Assembly: GCA_012934845.2 (NCBI GenBank)
Contig: WNNJ02001187.1
Location: 186,001 to 250,000, forward strand
Direction of reading: 5' to 3'
DNA: 64,000 nt
From: Pomphorhynchus laevis
Taxonomy: Eukaryota; Acanthocephala; Palaeacanthocephala; Echinorhynchida; Pomphorhynchidae
Under the pieces are notes generated by a model that saw nothing but the letters and a program-made list of their open reading frames with translations, ran no database searches and was not told the DNA's origin. Positions 10,862 through 23,149 of the stretch are shown here, piece by piece. Numbering within the stretch: position 1 is the stretch's first letter; every line of letters starts with the position of its first letter. A program made the position numbers and the translations under genes.

Positions 10862-11905
10862 TGTTCAAATTCATCATCCTCCCCTCCCATCCCTATTTTT
10901 TGCGGGGTCCCACAAGGTTCAGTCCTAGGTCCCTTGCTTTTCTCTCTTCTGCTTGGCGATCTCTCTCCGTTTATCAAACCTTATTCCTTTAACGTCATGC
11001 AATACGCCGATGACATTCTAATCTATGCTCATGCACCCGTACATCGCATACACGATATCGGCATTTCTGCCTCCAACTGTCTTTCTATCTACAAACGTCT
11101 CTCCAATCTCCATCTCGTTCTAAACCCCGACAAGTCCAAAATAATGTGGATCCTCCCCCGTAAACAAAAATATATCCTCTTACTGTATATTTTGCCTCAT
11201 CTATCATCCCCATAGTATACAATCTCATTTTCTTAGGCTTCCATTTCGCTGATCACCATTCCCCTGAACTCTTCATCAGTGACAAGGTCCACTCGTCAAA
11301 CTTAATTCTCCGTGACATCCGCCGTATCCGCCCCCTCATCGACTTCCGTTCTTGTATGTCTCTTCTTTCATCGCTTCTTTTCCCTAAAATCGATTACTGC
11401 CTTAGCCTTTTCGCCAATTCTCCAAAATCCATTATCCTACCCCTACAACGAATAATCAACACCGCCGTTCGAGTGCTCTTTCGTCATTGTCGCTTCGACC
11501 ACACTACCACATATTTTGCCCAACTCTCCTGGCCCACCATCCACATCCGCATCAAACTCCGCCTTCTTCTCGTTACTTTTCGTCTCATTGCTGTCAGATC
11601 CCCATCGTTCATCAACCTTCCTTTCTTAGACAACACTCGCCCCACCTTGCTATCGCTGCGTTTCCATCATACCCTCTTACTCAACGTTCCTAATTACTCT
11701 AACAACTACGGTCTCCGATTCTTCCTCGCCGCCGCCTCACTCGCCTGGAATCAACTCCCTCTCGACGTCCGCCGCGCTCCCTCCTTTATCACATTCAAAC
11801 ACCTCCTCCGTTCACACCTTCTCGCCACCTGATTCACAGTTTTGTTTTGCTGTGGTCATGTAAGCGTGCGCTGGCACGCATTTGCCACGTTAAAATAAAT
11901 CTTTT
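10862..11905 (+). mobile_element. D1: 5'-truncated L2-like LINE
   Basis: It starts inside the RT ([15 protein letters not shown]) and runs to the natural 3' end with TGTAAGCGTGC...GCACGCATTTGCCACGTTAAAATAAATC. The perfect hairpin GCGTGC-GCTG-GCACGC is at 11864-11879. It is the longest copy of this 3' end here. Confidence 0.85.
10900..11832 (+). pseudogene. D1 RT palm and thumb, L2 type
   Basis: QYADDILIYAHAPV is the catalytic motif, followed by LNPDKSKIMWILPR. After a frame change near 11200, SLLFPKIDYCLSLFANSPKS, LQRIINTAVRVL, FDHTTTYFAQLSWP, RIKLRLLLVTFRL and SLAWNQLPLDVRRAPSFITFKHLLRSHL follow. This is the L2/Rex1-type C-terminus. Confidence 0.8.
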
Positions 11906-12129
11906 TTTAATAATTAAATACTTAGTGATTGGGCATTACCTCCAATCATTATTCTAAATGATTTGATATTAACGGATTCATAAAGATTTGAGTTAGGCTT
12001 CATGAGCCGCTCGTCTTAGGCACAAATAAAAAAAACATTTTTTTTGCTTAGGCATAACACATTTGTTAATAACAAATAATTATAATTATTTCAAACAATA
12101 GGAAATGCGCAGAGAGCTCAGTTGTAATA

Positions 12130-12690
12130 CCGTCCCCTTCTTGTATGACTCGCATATCTTCTCTCATATTCTCAAGACTTGAGAATATGAGTCTTTTCAG
12201 ACTCACTAAAATCCATACTTCCCTACAACGATTCGTCAATGCAGCCGTCCAGATTCTCCTTCTTTTTCGTCGTTTTGATCATACATCCTACCATCTTGCT
12301 TCTCTTAATTTGCCTACCATTTATTCTCGTGTTCAAATTCTCTACTTTCGGCCTTGTAACTTCATACCCCTTCCTTTCTCAATCTCCCTTTTCTTGATAA
12401 TTCTCGTCCTGTTTACTGTTCCTTGCTTTCCTGCCATGCCCTTCTTTTACATGACCCAAACTACTCTACCTCTCTTGGTCTCCGCTCCTTCCTTTTGACT
12501 GCATTTCTTTCGTGGAATCATCTGTCCATTCATATACACCAATCACCTTCAATGTCGTGGTTCAAATGTCAAATACGATGCCATTTAAACAATTTTACTA
12601 ATTTATCTGCTTGACTTTTTCTGTATCTTGTTTATTGGACTTGTAAGCGTGCAGCTGGCACAAATTTGCCTCGTTTAAATAATATTATTA
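12130..12690 (+). mobile_element. D2: L2-like 3' end, diverged
   Basis: Degraded frames encode LQRFVNAAVQILL, FDHTSYHLASLNLPTIYSRVQ and LGLRSFLLTAFLSWNHLSIHIHQSPS, the L2-type C-terminus. The tail reads TTGGACTTGTAAGCGTGCAGCTGGCAC (hairpin core GTGC/GCAC, 12649-12661), then an AT microsatellite. The subfamily is closer to D3 than to D1. Confidence 0.75.
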
Positions 12691-12714
12691 TAATTGATTT
12701 AAAATAAAATTCTT

Positions 12715-13244
12715 AGTTATTATTATTCTTACAAAGCTTAGCCATAAGGCTACGCTGGCTGATCACAGTTTGAAAAAAAATAAAACTAAAAACTAAGAAA
12801 CGAAGAAAAAGAAATCACCAAGCAAAATTGAACAAATCACTGCAAATATGTCCAGATATGACGAAGACCTCCACAGTATCTGAAGGATTTCTACAAAGGG
12901 GATGATTGTTGTACATTCAATACAGATTAACTGACTAACTTATTAATTGTTATTTTATTATAGATTGTCTAATAATTCACCTGTTGGCTTATCACAAACA
13001 ACGAAGTATCTAATAATTCAATTGTCTAATAAATTGTGATACAATCAAGAGAAGGGTATCTCTTGAACTAGTTAGTGCGTCTTCAGCTTGGTTACGAGCT
13101 CCTCGGTCTAGTAGAGACACATTTAAGTAGATACATCTCTTAACTGCGAGTGCTAGATGATTCCCAAGCGGAGAAGTCAAATTTGTCAGTCAGAATTTTT
13201 CAACAAATTTCAAACGTAAAATAAAAAAATATTGTGGTCAGCGT
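12715..13244 (-). other. 3' UTR fragment of the LINE E family, then unassigned AT-rich DNA
   Basis: Positions 12725-12860 match 13255-13385 of LINE E on the same strand, including the hairpin AGCC-ATAA-GGCT (12740-12751) next to ATT repeats. From about 12900 to 13244 I see no gene. GTCTAATAATTCA recurs twice around 12967 and 13010. Confidence 0.6.
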
Positions 13245-13569
13245 ATTATTATTATTATTCTAACAAGGCTTAGCCATAAGGCTATTTTGCCTGATCACAG
13301 TTTAAAAAATGATAAAACTAAAAAATAAGAAATGAAGAAAAAGAAGTCAACAAGCAAAAAAAAATAAAAATCACTGCAAATATGTCCATGACTCGTTTCT
13401 CGTCTTCTTGATGATCCATGTCTTTAATAATTTTTTGAACAAATGCAGACTCCGGGCGGAAGCAATTTCCTCAGACAGAACATTCCACATATTAAGTACC
13501 CTGTACAACAGTCTCCAGCATTTTGGATACCTACCATGTCTTATTTATAGACAATTTTGCTGTGACCTC

Positions 13570-16273
13570 TCAAATCGATGAACGTAATGTGATCGAACCA
13601 CTCGGATAACCGTCCAACCGGTGTACAAGCGCATACATTCCTATCAAGTCAAGAAACAAAAATCGTGATGACATCGGTTGAATTCTTAGCAAATCTAATC
13701 GAGATGCGTAATCCACTCTCGCATTCGAACATAAACGAGAACCTCGCCTTAGGACTGACTCAATATCTGTCCTTTCTTGTTTGGTGACAGGGAAAGAAGC
13801 CTGAATTGCATACTCTAAATGTGGACGAACCAACTTGTTAAATAAATTTCTAAAGACATTAGTGGTAATCTTAAGGGATGAGTTTTACAATATATAGTGC
13901 ACGAGTAGCGCTTTTAATCGCTCTTTCACAATTAACACCTGTCGACATACTTCTTCCTGCAGATAAAGACTCACAAACTCTTACCTTAAACGTACGCAAT
14001 GAAAAAAATTTTTCAATCCAAGAGCAGATTACACGGGGGACGCCGTAGTGAATTAAGAGTGACTCAAGACTTTTATGTGGAACACGATCAAAGGCTTTCG
14101 AAAAATCTAGAAATCCAACGTCGATACAAAGTCCTGAGCTTAGTACTTCCATCCAACTCTCTTGCGGTAAGCAAGTTAGATAGACATGAACGGCCTTGTC
14201 TGAATCCGTGTTGAGAATCAGTAAGAATGCTGTTAAAGTTTAGATCCTCGAGTAGCCTTTTGGCAATAACTCGTTCTAGTAATTTAGAAAGAACACTGGT
14301 CAAACTGATAGGGTTAAGATCTAAACAAGAAGTTGCTGGCTGTTTTTTAGGGATTGGCACAACAATAGACTTTCATATTGCAGGAATCTACGAATTGATC
14401 AGGCTAAATGAAAATATATGAGCTAAAACACTACTTACGGCAGGTCCAACCGCATTAATTAGGTAAGGTGAAATATCATCTGGATCAGGAGAGCAAAATC
14501 GGTCAAGCCTAGTGATTAGGTGCAATACTTCAAATGCACTGATTGGCTTAACGAGATTCTAAGAAATATTGTGAATGGTATACCATTTTAAAGAGTAAAT
14601 ATCCGAAACAATAGTCGATGGAGAGTGGAAGCTGTCCGCTAGGCATTCAGCAATTTCAAACTCGGTAGAATAAACATATTCACCTGAAGTAATGAATGCT
14701 ATATTAGAGGAAAGTATCCTTGAATCGTTCACATATGATTAAAAACGCTTTGGTTGATTCCCGATGCAATTTGCAATACCATCTTCAAATGCTATCCGCT
14801 TTTGTATTTTCAATCTATTGCAGAGGTTGCGCACGTACCGATACCTATCTAAGTTTTCAGGTTGGGTTTGAGTAGTAGCCCACAGGGCATTGCGCAGTTT
14901 CAACAGTGCACGAAGTTCATGATCAAACCACTGAGGTCGAGTGGAATTAATGAAAGTTTTCCATTTCGGAGCACACTTATCCGACAAATTTAAGAAAACG
15001 TTATAAAGAATGGTCAGCAGATCTGAAACAGTAGTAGCTACGATACAATAACTACGATACAAAATATATACTATAACTACGATATATACATAACATACAT
15101 ACAAAATATTTATGGTAGTATGTATTATATACATATATATGTATATAATATATGTATATGTATATATACATATATATGTATATATATGTATATATATGTA
15201 TGTATATATTATATATGTATGTATATATCATATATGTATGTATACAGTATATATGTATATATATGTATATATAAATACATATGTATTATATATAATATGT
15301 ATTATAGTATTTATTTTATATACAAAATATATACTATAGCTACGATACAAAATGTTATAGAAATTAGGTAAGAGATGTTGGGTATCCACCTGAGTCCAAT
15401 TTCGTTTTAGATAACCCAATTTTGACCTACAAACGATCGTGGACACTAATTTAACGGAGAGAACACAGTGATTACTGTTACCAAGATGAGGATAATAGGC
15501 AATACTGTCGATATCTCCAGTACATCTTGTAAACACAAGATCAGAGTAGCACCGTTGACATGAGTTGGTTCTCTACAGTGTTGCACTGAAAGTAGGTCAG
15601 CAAGATATAAATCACGAAATTGTTTTGATACGCCTAAGCAGGGTGGACACCCATTCATATTCCAATCTACATTCGGAAGGTTGAAGTCACCTAAAAGGAC
15701 AAATCGTTGGGATGAACAAAAATTAGATAAATAATCCTTAAGCCGATCTGTTATCAAAGTGAAAGATGGAGATCCATACACAACACAAACATTTAATTTT
15801 AACAATTGATGATTAACAGTAAAAGACAGAAACTCATATGACCACTCAGAATCACAAAAATATGATATATTTGATGTTGAGAGATCGTGTCGAACGAATG
15901 CTACAACTCCTCCACCTCGCATACCAGGAAAGCGATCCGCTCTTATTAACTTATAACCTACAACATTAAACAGATTATCAGAGATGCCACAATGTAACCA
16001 AGATTCTGAAATACAGAATATATCATAATGATTATCAGCAATATGGTCGAGCAAGAAAGGAAAATGAGATTGAAGACTTTTAACGTTTGAGGAACCAATA
16101 TGAAGCGGAGTCTCTGATAACGTAAAGGTTTTGCTAGTTTTCTCATGTACCTCAGAGAAATTAATTAAATCATCAAAATTTAAATCAGAATAAAACCCAT
16201 ACTCTAGTTTGGGAGAAACGGGATCCAACGTACTGATGGTCGCCACCGAACTACTTGAAAATTTCTTATGCAT
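13570..16273 (-). pseudogene. LINE E ORF2: endonuclease and RT, broken
   Basis: The ATG at 16273 overlaps ORF1. The endonuclease shows ISESWLHCGIS, GGGVVAFVRHD and GDFNLPNVDW (16273-15446). The linker PQWFDHELRALLKLRNALW (14739-15000) follows the microsatellite. The RT has IPKKQPATSCLDLNPISLTSVLSKLLERV, QHGFRQGRSCLSNLL and [15 protein letters not shown]. Right after MSTGV, near 13935, the sequence jumps to KSATRALYIVK, so the [10 protein letters not shown] core and the YADD motif are deleted. The thumb continues to 13570 (RPHLEYAIQASFPVTKQE). Confidence 0.8.
15041..15350. repeat. TA/TATG microsatellite expansion inside LINE E ORF2
   Basis: A run of TATATG/TATGTA units is flanked on both sides by CTACGATACAA and TATACTATA copies (15047-15080 and 15320-15355). 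It lies between the endonuclease and RT of LINE E and adds about 300 bp absent from LINE C. Both strands stay partly open, giving spurious Tyr/Ile-rich frames. Confidence 0.8.
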
Positions 16274-16584
16274 ATATTCGTCTCTCCTTTGCTTATTCTA
16301 CCATCTAGCTCCTCGCGAGCCTTCCTCAATTTCAAGCGATCATCAAAATTAATGTCTCTCAGTATTCTTATAGTAGAATCTTTTAAGAGGTAAACACGAT
16401 GAAGCCACATCTTAACGTGGTCAGCATAACTCAAGACGAACTTCAATAAGCGAGGTTTCTCTGTGGTACGCTTTCCAAGACGAATCAAACTCCGAACTTG
16501 CAGCTTCATAGCTACATTATTAAGGATTATCATCCTTAAGAAGTCTGGTAAATACTGCACGCACACGAGAAACTTCTTCATCAA
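16204..16584 (-). pseudogene. LINE E ORF1, C-terminal part
   Basis: RLGKRTTEKPRLLKFVLS, ILRDINFDDRLKLRKAREEL and NICIRNFQVVRWRPSVRW match the ends of ORF1 in LINEs C and G. Homology continues upstream in another frame (VDEEVSRVRAVFTRLLKDD, about 16520-16600), so there is a frameshift near 16520. The stop at 16204 lies 70 bp inside ORF2. Confidence 0.75.
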
Positions 16585-16745
16585 CTCTTACTTGGGAATT
16601 AATAATACACGACTTTTCAATTTAAATTAAAATAACATTCATACTTCTGTCGTAATTCCAATACCTTACTTTTCTTATATTGGCTGCTCTGCCTGAGGAA
16701 TTACCCTCCTTATCAACACTTGCATCGCATGAAGTTACAAGCTTT

Positions 16746-17854
16746 CTCAATTTTTAATTTAAATCCCCACTATTTGAATATTCAGTTCGTCTATGTTTGT
16801 AAATCTCAGCCTCTATTCTTTTATTAGTTAAATTCTTTTAGAGAGTACGATATTTAAATTTTTAAATTTATTTAAATAAGTCGAATCGATTAAGTAATCT
16901 AATTTGTATGTAAGAAAAATTAGAAAATCCGGTACCTTTGTCTGCTATGTGGGTTGCTTTAAATTATAGATGACCAACACTTTTCGATGGAGCGCCAATT
17001 TCCCTTTTAGAGAATATCAAATGCGCCAATTTTTTGTTGCAAGAACCCACACATTTTTCAAATATTTGCTGTTTTCAGTCAAAAATGTTAATTTTCGTTA
17101 ATAAGTAGTGTTCAAACTAATTAGATTAGATAACTGAGTTTACGTATTTTATACTATAAATTAAAAATACTATAAATAAAATATAAATAATCATATATGA
17201 TTATTTATAAAACATATATGATTTTATAAAATTTTTATTATATTAAAAACGATAAGATTTTAAATTGAAAATTAAAATAGAAGTCAATTATTATGAATTG
17301 ACTAATAAATAACATACGATGCATAAGAACAAGGATTAGAGGTAATCAGGCGGAATAATCAAATGTTATGGTAAAGTTATTTTTTATTAATATTAAAATT
17401 AGAGTTTTCGATTTTACAAATTTTTTGTAAAATATATATGTAAGAATTTTTTTTAATTTTTAATTTTTAGATTTTATAATTTTATTAAATTATATAAGTA
17501 ATATATAATAGTATTATCTATACAGAAATAATAACATTTTGTTACACTGAAAAGCCAATCTGTGGTCCAACAGTTGCTTTTTAATGTTCCTATAGAACGA
17601 ACAGCTCTTTAGACAGTATGAATTAAAAAGAACGAGGTATTTTAGTCAATTACATTTGAAAACCATTAGTAATTTCTAACTTTTTTAATTGATTCATTAA
17701 TATTGCGATATGGCACTTTTAAACAACAATTAGTTTTGGAAAATTTGAAATTTTTCGTTAATTTGAAATGAGTCTACAGAACAATATAAAATTTTTCTGT
17801 ATTAAGAACGTTCGTAAATTATCATAAAATTAAATGCAAAAAGAATCGTAAAAC
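16746..17854. other. AT-rich stretch without a recognised gene
   Basis: It is non-coding by eye. It contains a diverged copy of the Penelope-like end module at 17115-17370, listed separately. Two neighbouring copies of GCGCCAATTT(C/T) occur near 16993 and 17021. I see nothing else I can support. Confidence 0.5.
17115..17370. repeat. Diverged copy of the Penelope-like end module
   Basis: It begins ATAACTGAGTTTACGTATTTTA and ends GGATTAGAGGTAATCAGGCGG, with ATGAATTGACTAATAAATAAC inside. The same order occurs at 18015-18250 and 25440-25670. Middle sequences are AT-rich and diverged. Confidence 0.65.
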
Positions 17855-18005
17855 CTTTGCGAGGCTTGTTGATTTGCCGACTCCATTAACCCCACAAAAT
17901 ACAATAACAAACGTTCTCCTATTTTCCTGAGCAGCTAAGGCATCTCTAAGTACATTCACATGACGATCAGGAGTCAGTATATTCAAAACCATATCGGTCA
18001 TTGAG
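17855..18005 (-). pseudogene. SRPRA: Single exon fragment of signal recognition particle receptor alpha
   Basis: About 50 stop-free codons read MVLNILTPDRHVNVLRDAL, then TFVIVFCGVNGVGKSTSLAK. This is the end of the N-domain and the P-loop (GVNGVGKS) of the SR-alpha GTPase, the docking protein for SRP at the ER. The homology ends at AAG followed by GTTTTACG, a plausible splice donor. Upstream it is cut by the repeat that starts at about 18006. I do not find the next exon, so this is probably a broken gene or a displaced exon. Confidence 0.75.
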
Positions 18006-18369
18006 GAAATAAAATCAGCTAACTGAGTCTACGTATTTAATATAATTATAAAATAAACAAAACATAATAATGCTAAATCAAAATTTAATAATTAAATAAT
18101 AAAATTAATAATTGTTTTTAGATTTTCTATAATTTAAATCAAGTTAAAATAAAAAAAATGAAATTTAAAATAAACGTCATTTTTATGAATTGACTAATAA
18201 ATAACAGACGTTGTATCAGAATAAGAATTAGAGGTCATCAGGAGGAACTGCTATGCTATCAGGTTTCGGCCCCTAACTCCTCTACCCAACATAGCAGCGG
18301 GACCAAATACATGCTAATGATGTATTTCCTCTGAAATAACTATCTAGTATCTTATTCTAATACAGTATA

Positions 18370-19769
18370 TTATTTATTATCCATCCATAAAAATTTGCCA
18401 CTTAAGAGTTTAAATTTATTTTTTATATTATTGTGTTGATTTATATATTTTACTATTTTCTGCTTCATGTTATTTTTATAGTAACCTAGTTTAAAATATG
18501 TATCTATTAAATTATTTAAATGATTTTGAAGAAAGCCAATATCATTACATATTGTTGCAATTCTTAAAATTTCATTATTTAATGTATTATATTTTATATT
18601 ATATGGTATGCATGAATGCTTCATGCAAAAATATGTTTCTTGTAAATTTAAATATGTCATCTTTACGATATAAATTAATAGTAGTTTTAGTTAATGTTAA
18701 TTTAATGTTCATATCTAGATATACACCTTCTTTATCATTAATATTGGTTTTGTTAAGAATAAGGCTTTCTGGATAAATGTGCTCACTAATTGAATAAAAA
18801 TTATTAGAATTAAATACACATATATCATCAATGTATCGAAACATATATTTCATATATTTATATTGTTTAGATTTAGTTTTTACACAGTTATGAACAAATT
18901 CATATTCTATAAAGCTTAAAAATAAGTCAGCTATAATTGGGCTACTATTACCACCCATTGGAACACCTTTTACTTGTCTAAATATAGATGTCCCTACTTT
19001 TAAATAATTTTGATTTATCAAAATATTTAAGGATTCTATTAATTCAATTTTATCCATATATTTATATTTACTTGATGGTTTAATTTTTGTTAGATAGGCG
19101 TTATAATTATTATAACATATATATGTATATCTTTTTCCGAATATAAGATTAATTAATTTTACTAACGCTTCTTTAATATCTACTAAATCTAGATTTGTAT
19201 AAAGCGTACTAAAATCGTATGTATTTATATTTTGAAAATTTATTCCTTTTGTCTGTTCTAAAAATTCTTTTGTAGAATTAATACTGAAATAGTGTTTTAT
19301 ACCAGTATTAATTTCGATTACCTTGCAATATTTTTTGAAATGTGCTTTAATTACTTTAAGTATTTTATTCATATAAGACAGAAAGTGGTTTTAATGTACA
19401 TTTAAACGCACTACATATGAACCTAGGTTTTATTGGATTTTTATGTAATTTTGGATTCCAATATAATATAGGTATAGTTTTATTATCTAATTCAACCTTT
19501 ATACCCTTTTTATCCATTATAGAACAGTGACTTGTAATAATTGTTTCTAAACTCAACTCACTACGTTCATATGCTGGATTTACATTTAAATCATTAGAAT
19601 TAACCTCTTTCATTAGTATATCATAATAAAGCTTTTTGCATATGAAGACAAAGTTATTACTAGCTTTATCAATAGTTGTTATTATATAGTTATCCTTTAA
19701 TTTAGTAAGTTCTTTATACATATCTTTATTAATTTTATCTTTCCTTTTATAATTGTTTGTTATTTTCAT
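18370..19769 (-). pseudogene. Penelope-like reverse transcriptase
   Basis: The protein is Lys/Asn/Tyr rich. RT motifs in order are YIITTIDKASNNFVFICKK, WNPKLHKNPIKPRFI, TYDFSTLYTNL (motif A region), KVGTSIFRQVKGVPMGGNSS (motif B) and RYIDDICVFN (catalytic YIDD). The C-terminal region runs to about 18370. This is the RT type related to telomerase RT. Homology upstream (KLISKGYKYRLN) reaches the RTE insertion at 20080. The copy is not intact. Confidence 0.85.
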
Positions 19770-20059
19770 TTTATTTTTAATTTTATCAAATATATAATCT
19801 TTCCAAATTTTTATCTTAGATATATTCGAACTTTCACTATTAATCAGCTTACTAAAGTAATCATTTAAGTTATTATATAACGAATTGTAAATTTTATTTT
19901 TGTCGTTGTTATTATTTAATCTATATTTATACCCTTTTGATATCAGCTTTCTTAATTCACAATTTTCAATTAATTCTAGATTATGGGTACATTTATTTTA
20001 TCAAAACTAAGACTTTTACAATTGCATTCTGTTTCCATTATGTTTCTAATATTATCGTT

Positions 20060-20079
20060 ACATATTGATTTTAATTCTT
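20060..20079. repeat. Target site duplication of the RTE LINE, left copy
   Basis: ACATATTGATTTTAATTCTT occurs here and again at 23472-23491, on either side of the RTE. The Penelope-like sequence is continuous across the site if one copy is removed. Confidence 0.95.
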
Positions 20080-20087
20080 CTTATTCT

Positions 20088-21877
20088 TCAGCCTTTGTCC
20101 CGCTTTGAGGCAGGGTCGGCTATGTGAAATTTAGCCCTCCATTTCGCTCTATTTTCGGCTTGGTCTGGGTGAAGTCCAGCTGCCTTGAGATTTGTGTGAA
20201 GGCCATCTAACCATCGGTGCTTGGGTCGACCTCTCGGGCGTTTGCCTATGATCTCATACTTTAAGGCGGTCTTTGCAAGGGAATAAGTTTCACTTCGCAA
20301 CACGTGGCATACCACCGGAGTCTGGTCCCTTGCATTTTATTTACGATAGGTGCGACGCCGTATCTTCGGAGGATGTCCATATTTCTCACGTGATCATACC
20401 GGGTAATTCCGCTTATCCACTGCAGCATTTTCGTCTCCATGACCGCAAAGCGTTGTTCCGCTGCCTTGGTAATAGGCAAGCACTCTGTGCCGTACATAGC
20501 CACAGGGCGAATGATTGAGCGGTAGATCTTTGATTTCAGGTGATCCTTGATGCGACGGTCACATAAGACACCTGTTGTCGCTCGCCATTTTGTCCACGCT
20601 GAGCTTATTCGTGCATTGACTTCATAAGTCACGTCGCCGCTTGCCGAGAGTATGGTTCCGAGGTACTTAAACTGGTCCGTACGTCTCAGGTCAAAGCCAT
20701 TAATATTGATGGTGCCACTTTCATGTTGGTCTGTTGTGAGGTATTCGGTCTTGTCTAAATTAAGTTGTATTCTATATTGTGCGAGTCGGTTATTCCATAC
20801 AGTAGTTGATTCTTCCAGGTCCTTTTTGTTGTCCGCCGCCAGCCAGACATCGTCAGCGTAAAGAATGGTATATGGAATCGACTTTTGGATATCACGCGTT
20901 ATAGCGTTCATAACTGTGTTGAATAATGCCGGTGAGAGAGCACTTCCTTGATGGACCCCCACTGATATTTGAAATGGCTGTGACATTCCAGCTGCGCTTA
21001 GAACCCGACTTTCGGTATTCTCGTAGAGCAGCATCACCCATCGGATTAGATGTTCCAGGACTTGATGCTGACGCAGCGCATACCATATTAATTCATGTGG
21101 TACACGATTAAAAGCCTTTTCCAAATCCAAGAATACAACGTGGAGCGGCTGATTTTTCTCCAAGTGCTTTTCTAGGAGCAGTCGTGCTGCGTGGATAGCG
21201 TCAGTGATGCCACAGTTTTTTACGAATCTTGTTTGGTTTACGGTGATATCAACAATGTCACGGATGCGCTTATCTAGAATTCGTTCAAATATTTTAATCG
21301 TTTGCGAGATCAGTCGAATTGGACGGTGACTTCAGCAGTCCGCTGCGTTCCCCTTCTTTTTCCATATTGGTATCGTGGTGCTGCTCTGCCAGTCGCTCGG
21401 TATCCTATACTCATCAATAATATTGTTGAAGAAACTGGTTAGCCAGGGGATTGGGTCCCAGCTTTTGGCTTTCCAGAGCTCAGTCGCAATGTCGTCTGGA
21501 CCTGTGGCTTTGCTGGTCATCATACGCTTTAATGCATCTTTCACCTCGTCCTCACTTATTTGAGGTAATGGACCAGACGTTTCTGCAACTTTTGAGAGCG
21601 GTAGATGTGGAAAGTCTTCATTTGAGATTTCCTCAAGATGATCACGCCATCTATCTCGAACTTTCTGTCGATCAATTATTAGTTTGCCGTCCCTTCCATT
21701 AATGCAGTAAAACTTTTCGATGTCCTGCGTGTTTTGATGCCTTCGCTTCACAAGCCGAAATAGGTCTCGTTCACCATCGCGTGTATAGAGTCTTTTGTGC
21801 ACCTTATCGTAGTGTACAGCTCTGGCAATCGCAACGGCCTTTTTTGAGTTTCTCTTGGCTAGGTGGTATGCATGCAA
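20088..21877 (-). pseudogene. RTE reverse transcriptase and C-terminus
   Basis: Three frames follow one another. 21877-21332 (KATGPDDIATELWKA, PSDWQSSTTIPIWKKKG) is the start of the RT. 21163-20261 carries FLDLEKAFNRVP, GVHQGSALSPALFN, TILYADDVWLAA and YLGTILSASG. 20315-20088 is the RTE tail (VCHVLRS, KRPRGRPKHRWLDGLHTNL, ADPASKRDKG). The catalytic YADD is present. At least two frame breaks separate the pieces. Confidence 0.85.
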
Positions 21878-22015
21878 GTTTGCCTGTGTCTTGTCGCCGA
21901 GATATATATATGGAACATTCGTTTCTTAACCTTGACTTTCGATTTTACATCTTCAGTCCAGAGCCACGTATCGTGCTTAATGTATATTTTACCGCCTTTT
22001 GTACGACCAAGTGTC

Positions 22016-23149
22016 TTATCCACTATGGTATGTACTATATGTTGCAGTCTTGCTCCACGTTTCTTCAACTGTGGTTACTTCGGGAAGCCGTATCCTCGAG
22101 ATTATCTCTGCTTCCCTATCGCCAAAATTCCACCATTTGGTTCTTGATGGTCCCGTGCGATTTTCCATCACGTTTTGCTGCGGTGGCTTGATTTTCATGA
22201 CTGCAATTATTGGGCGGTGTTGCGTTGTTAGTGTCTCGTATGGTAAGGCCTTGACATTAGTTACAGTGGACAAGTTTTTACGCTGCACGAGAATATAATC
22301 GATTTGGGATTTAATGTTCTTGCTGTAATATGTTGGGAGCTGCGTGGATCGCTTGATGAACCATGTATTGGTAATAACGAGATCATGCGAGTCAGCAAAC
22401 TCAATTATTCGTTCTCCATCCTTATTCCGTCGACCATAGCCTTTGCCACCATGGCATGGAGATCCATCAGCAGTCTGCCCGACATGTCCGTTGAGATATC
22501 CAGCAATTATGATGAGGTCTGCAGGAGAGATTTCCCGTGTGTGAGCGTCTAGCGTTTCCCAGAAGGCATATTTCTCCATCTCACTGCGTCCAGTCTGTGG
22601 TGCATATGCGGAGAAAATGTGAGCTATGCGGTCCGCAGTTGCAATGCTTATTTTCATGAGTCGATCGGTGTAGCGACTGACCTCCATAACTGAATCACGG
22701 AGTCGATCAGAAATTGCAATACCTACTCCGCTGCTAGTTGTCACCGTACCATAGTAGAGAAGCTTGTAGCCACTGTTACCACGTTCCTGCTTTATATTGT
22801 ACGCTTTAGATCCGTTCCACCGTGTTTCCTGCAGTGCACAAATATCTATTTGTCTTCGTCTCAGCATTGATGCGATCTCCTCAACGTTACCAGTGAGAGT
22901 ACCCACGTTCAGAGATGCTACACGAATCTTTTCGCCTGACGTCTCCTTATTCCTTTGGACTTGCTTGCTTGTGCCCCGACGCCGTCCTTGCGTCAGGAAC
23001 CCTCGTATATTTTTCGGCCGAGCCGGGACCCGACCTGCCGCGTCGATTGCGGTGTACGCCCTAGTCCCAGTGCAAACATTGGAAGGCTTTTCTGTCATGA
23101 TGCGTCGATTTGATTTTGTGACTGGCCTGACGCAACAGCCTATCGTCAA
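22016..23149 (-). pseudogene. RTE endonuclease domain
   Basis: The 377-residue frame reads IRVASLNVGTLTGNVEEI, DICALQETRWNG, IFSAYAPQTG, ITNTWF, QIDYILV and TQHRPIIAVM, the RTE-type APE endonuclease. The metal-binding stretch usually written GDFN/GDLN appears as AGYLNGHVG, so the aspartate is a tyrosine here. That would inactivate this copy. The frame drops out at 22016 near TVEETW. Confidence 0.85.

Larger units (their letters stand above)
13245..16745 (-). mobile_element. LINE E: CR1-like LINE, decayed
   Basis: On the minus strand it holds an ORF1 C-terminus (16204 to about 16740), ORF2 (16273 down to 13570) and a 3' UTR whose hairpin AGCC/GGCT is at 13272-13283 beside a TAA/ATT run. The 5' end is truncated inside ORF1. 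ORF2 has a microsatellite expansion at 15041-15350 and an internal deletion that removes the catalytic RT motif. Confidence 0.85.

Noticed and set aside
15112-15371. Tyr/Ile-rich open frames on the plus strand
   Set aside because: They are translations of the TA/TATG microsatellite.
18220-18360. Hammerhead ribozyme in the Penelope-like end, as known for some of these elements
   Set aside because: CTGATGA and CGAAAC are both present on the minus strand, but I could not arrange them with the required three stems. A covariance-model search would decide.
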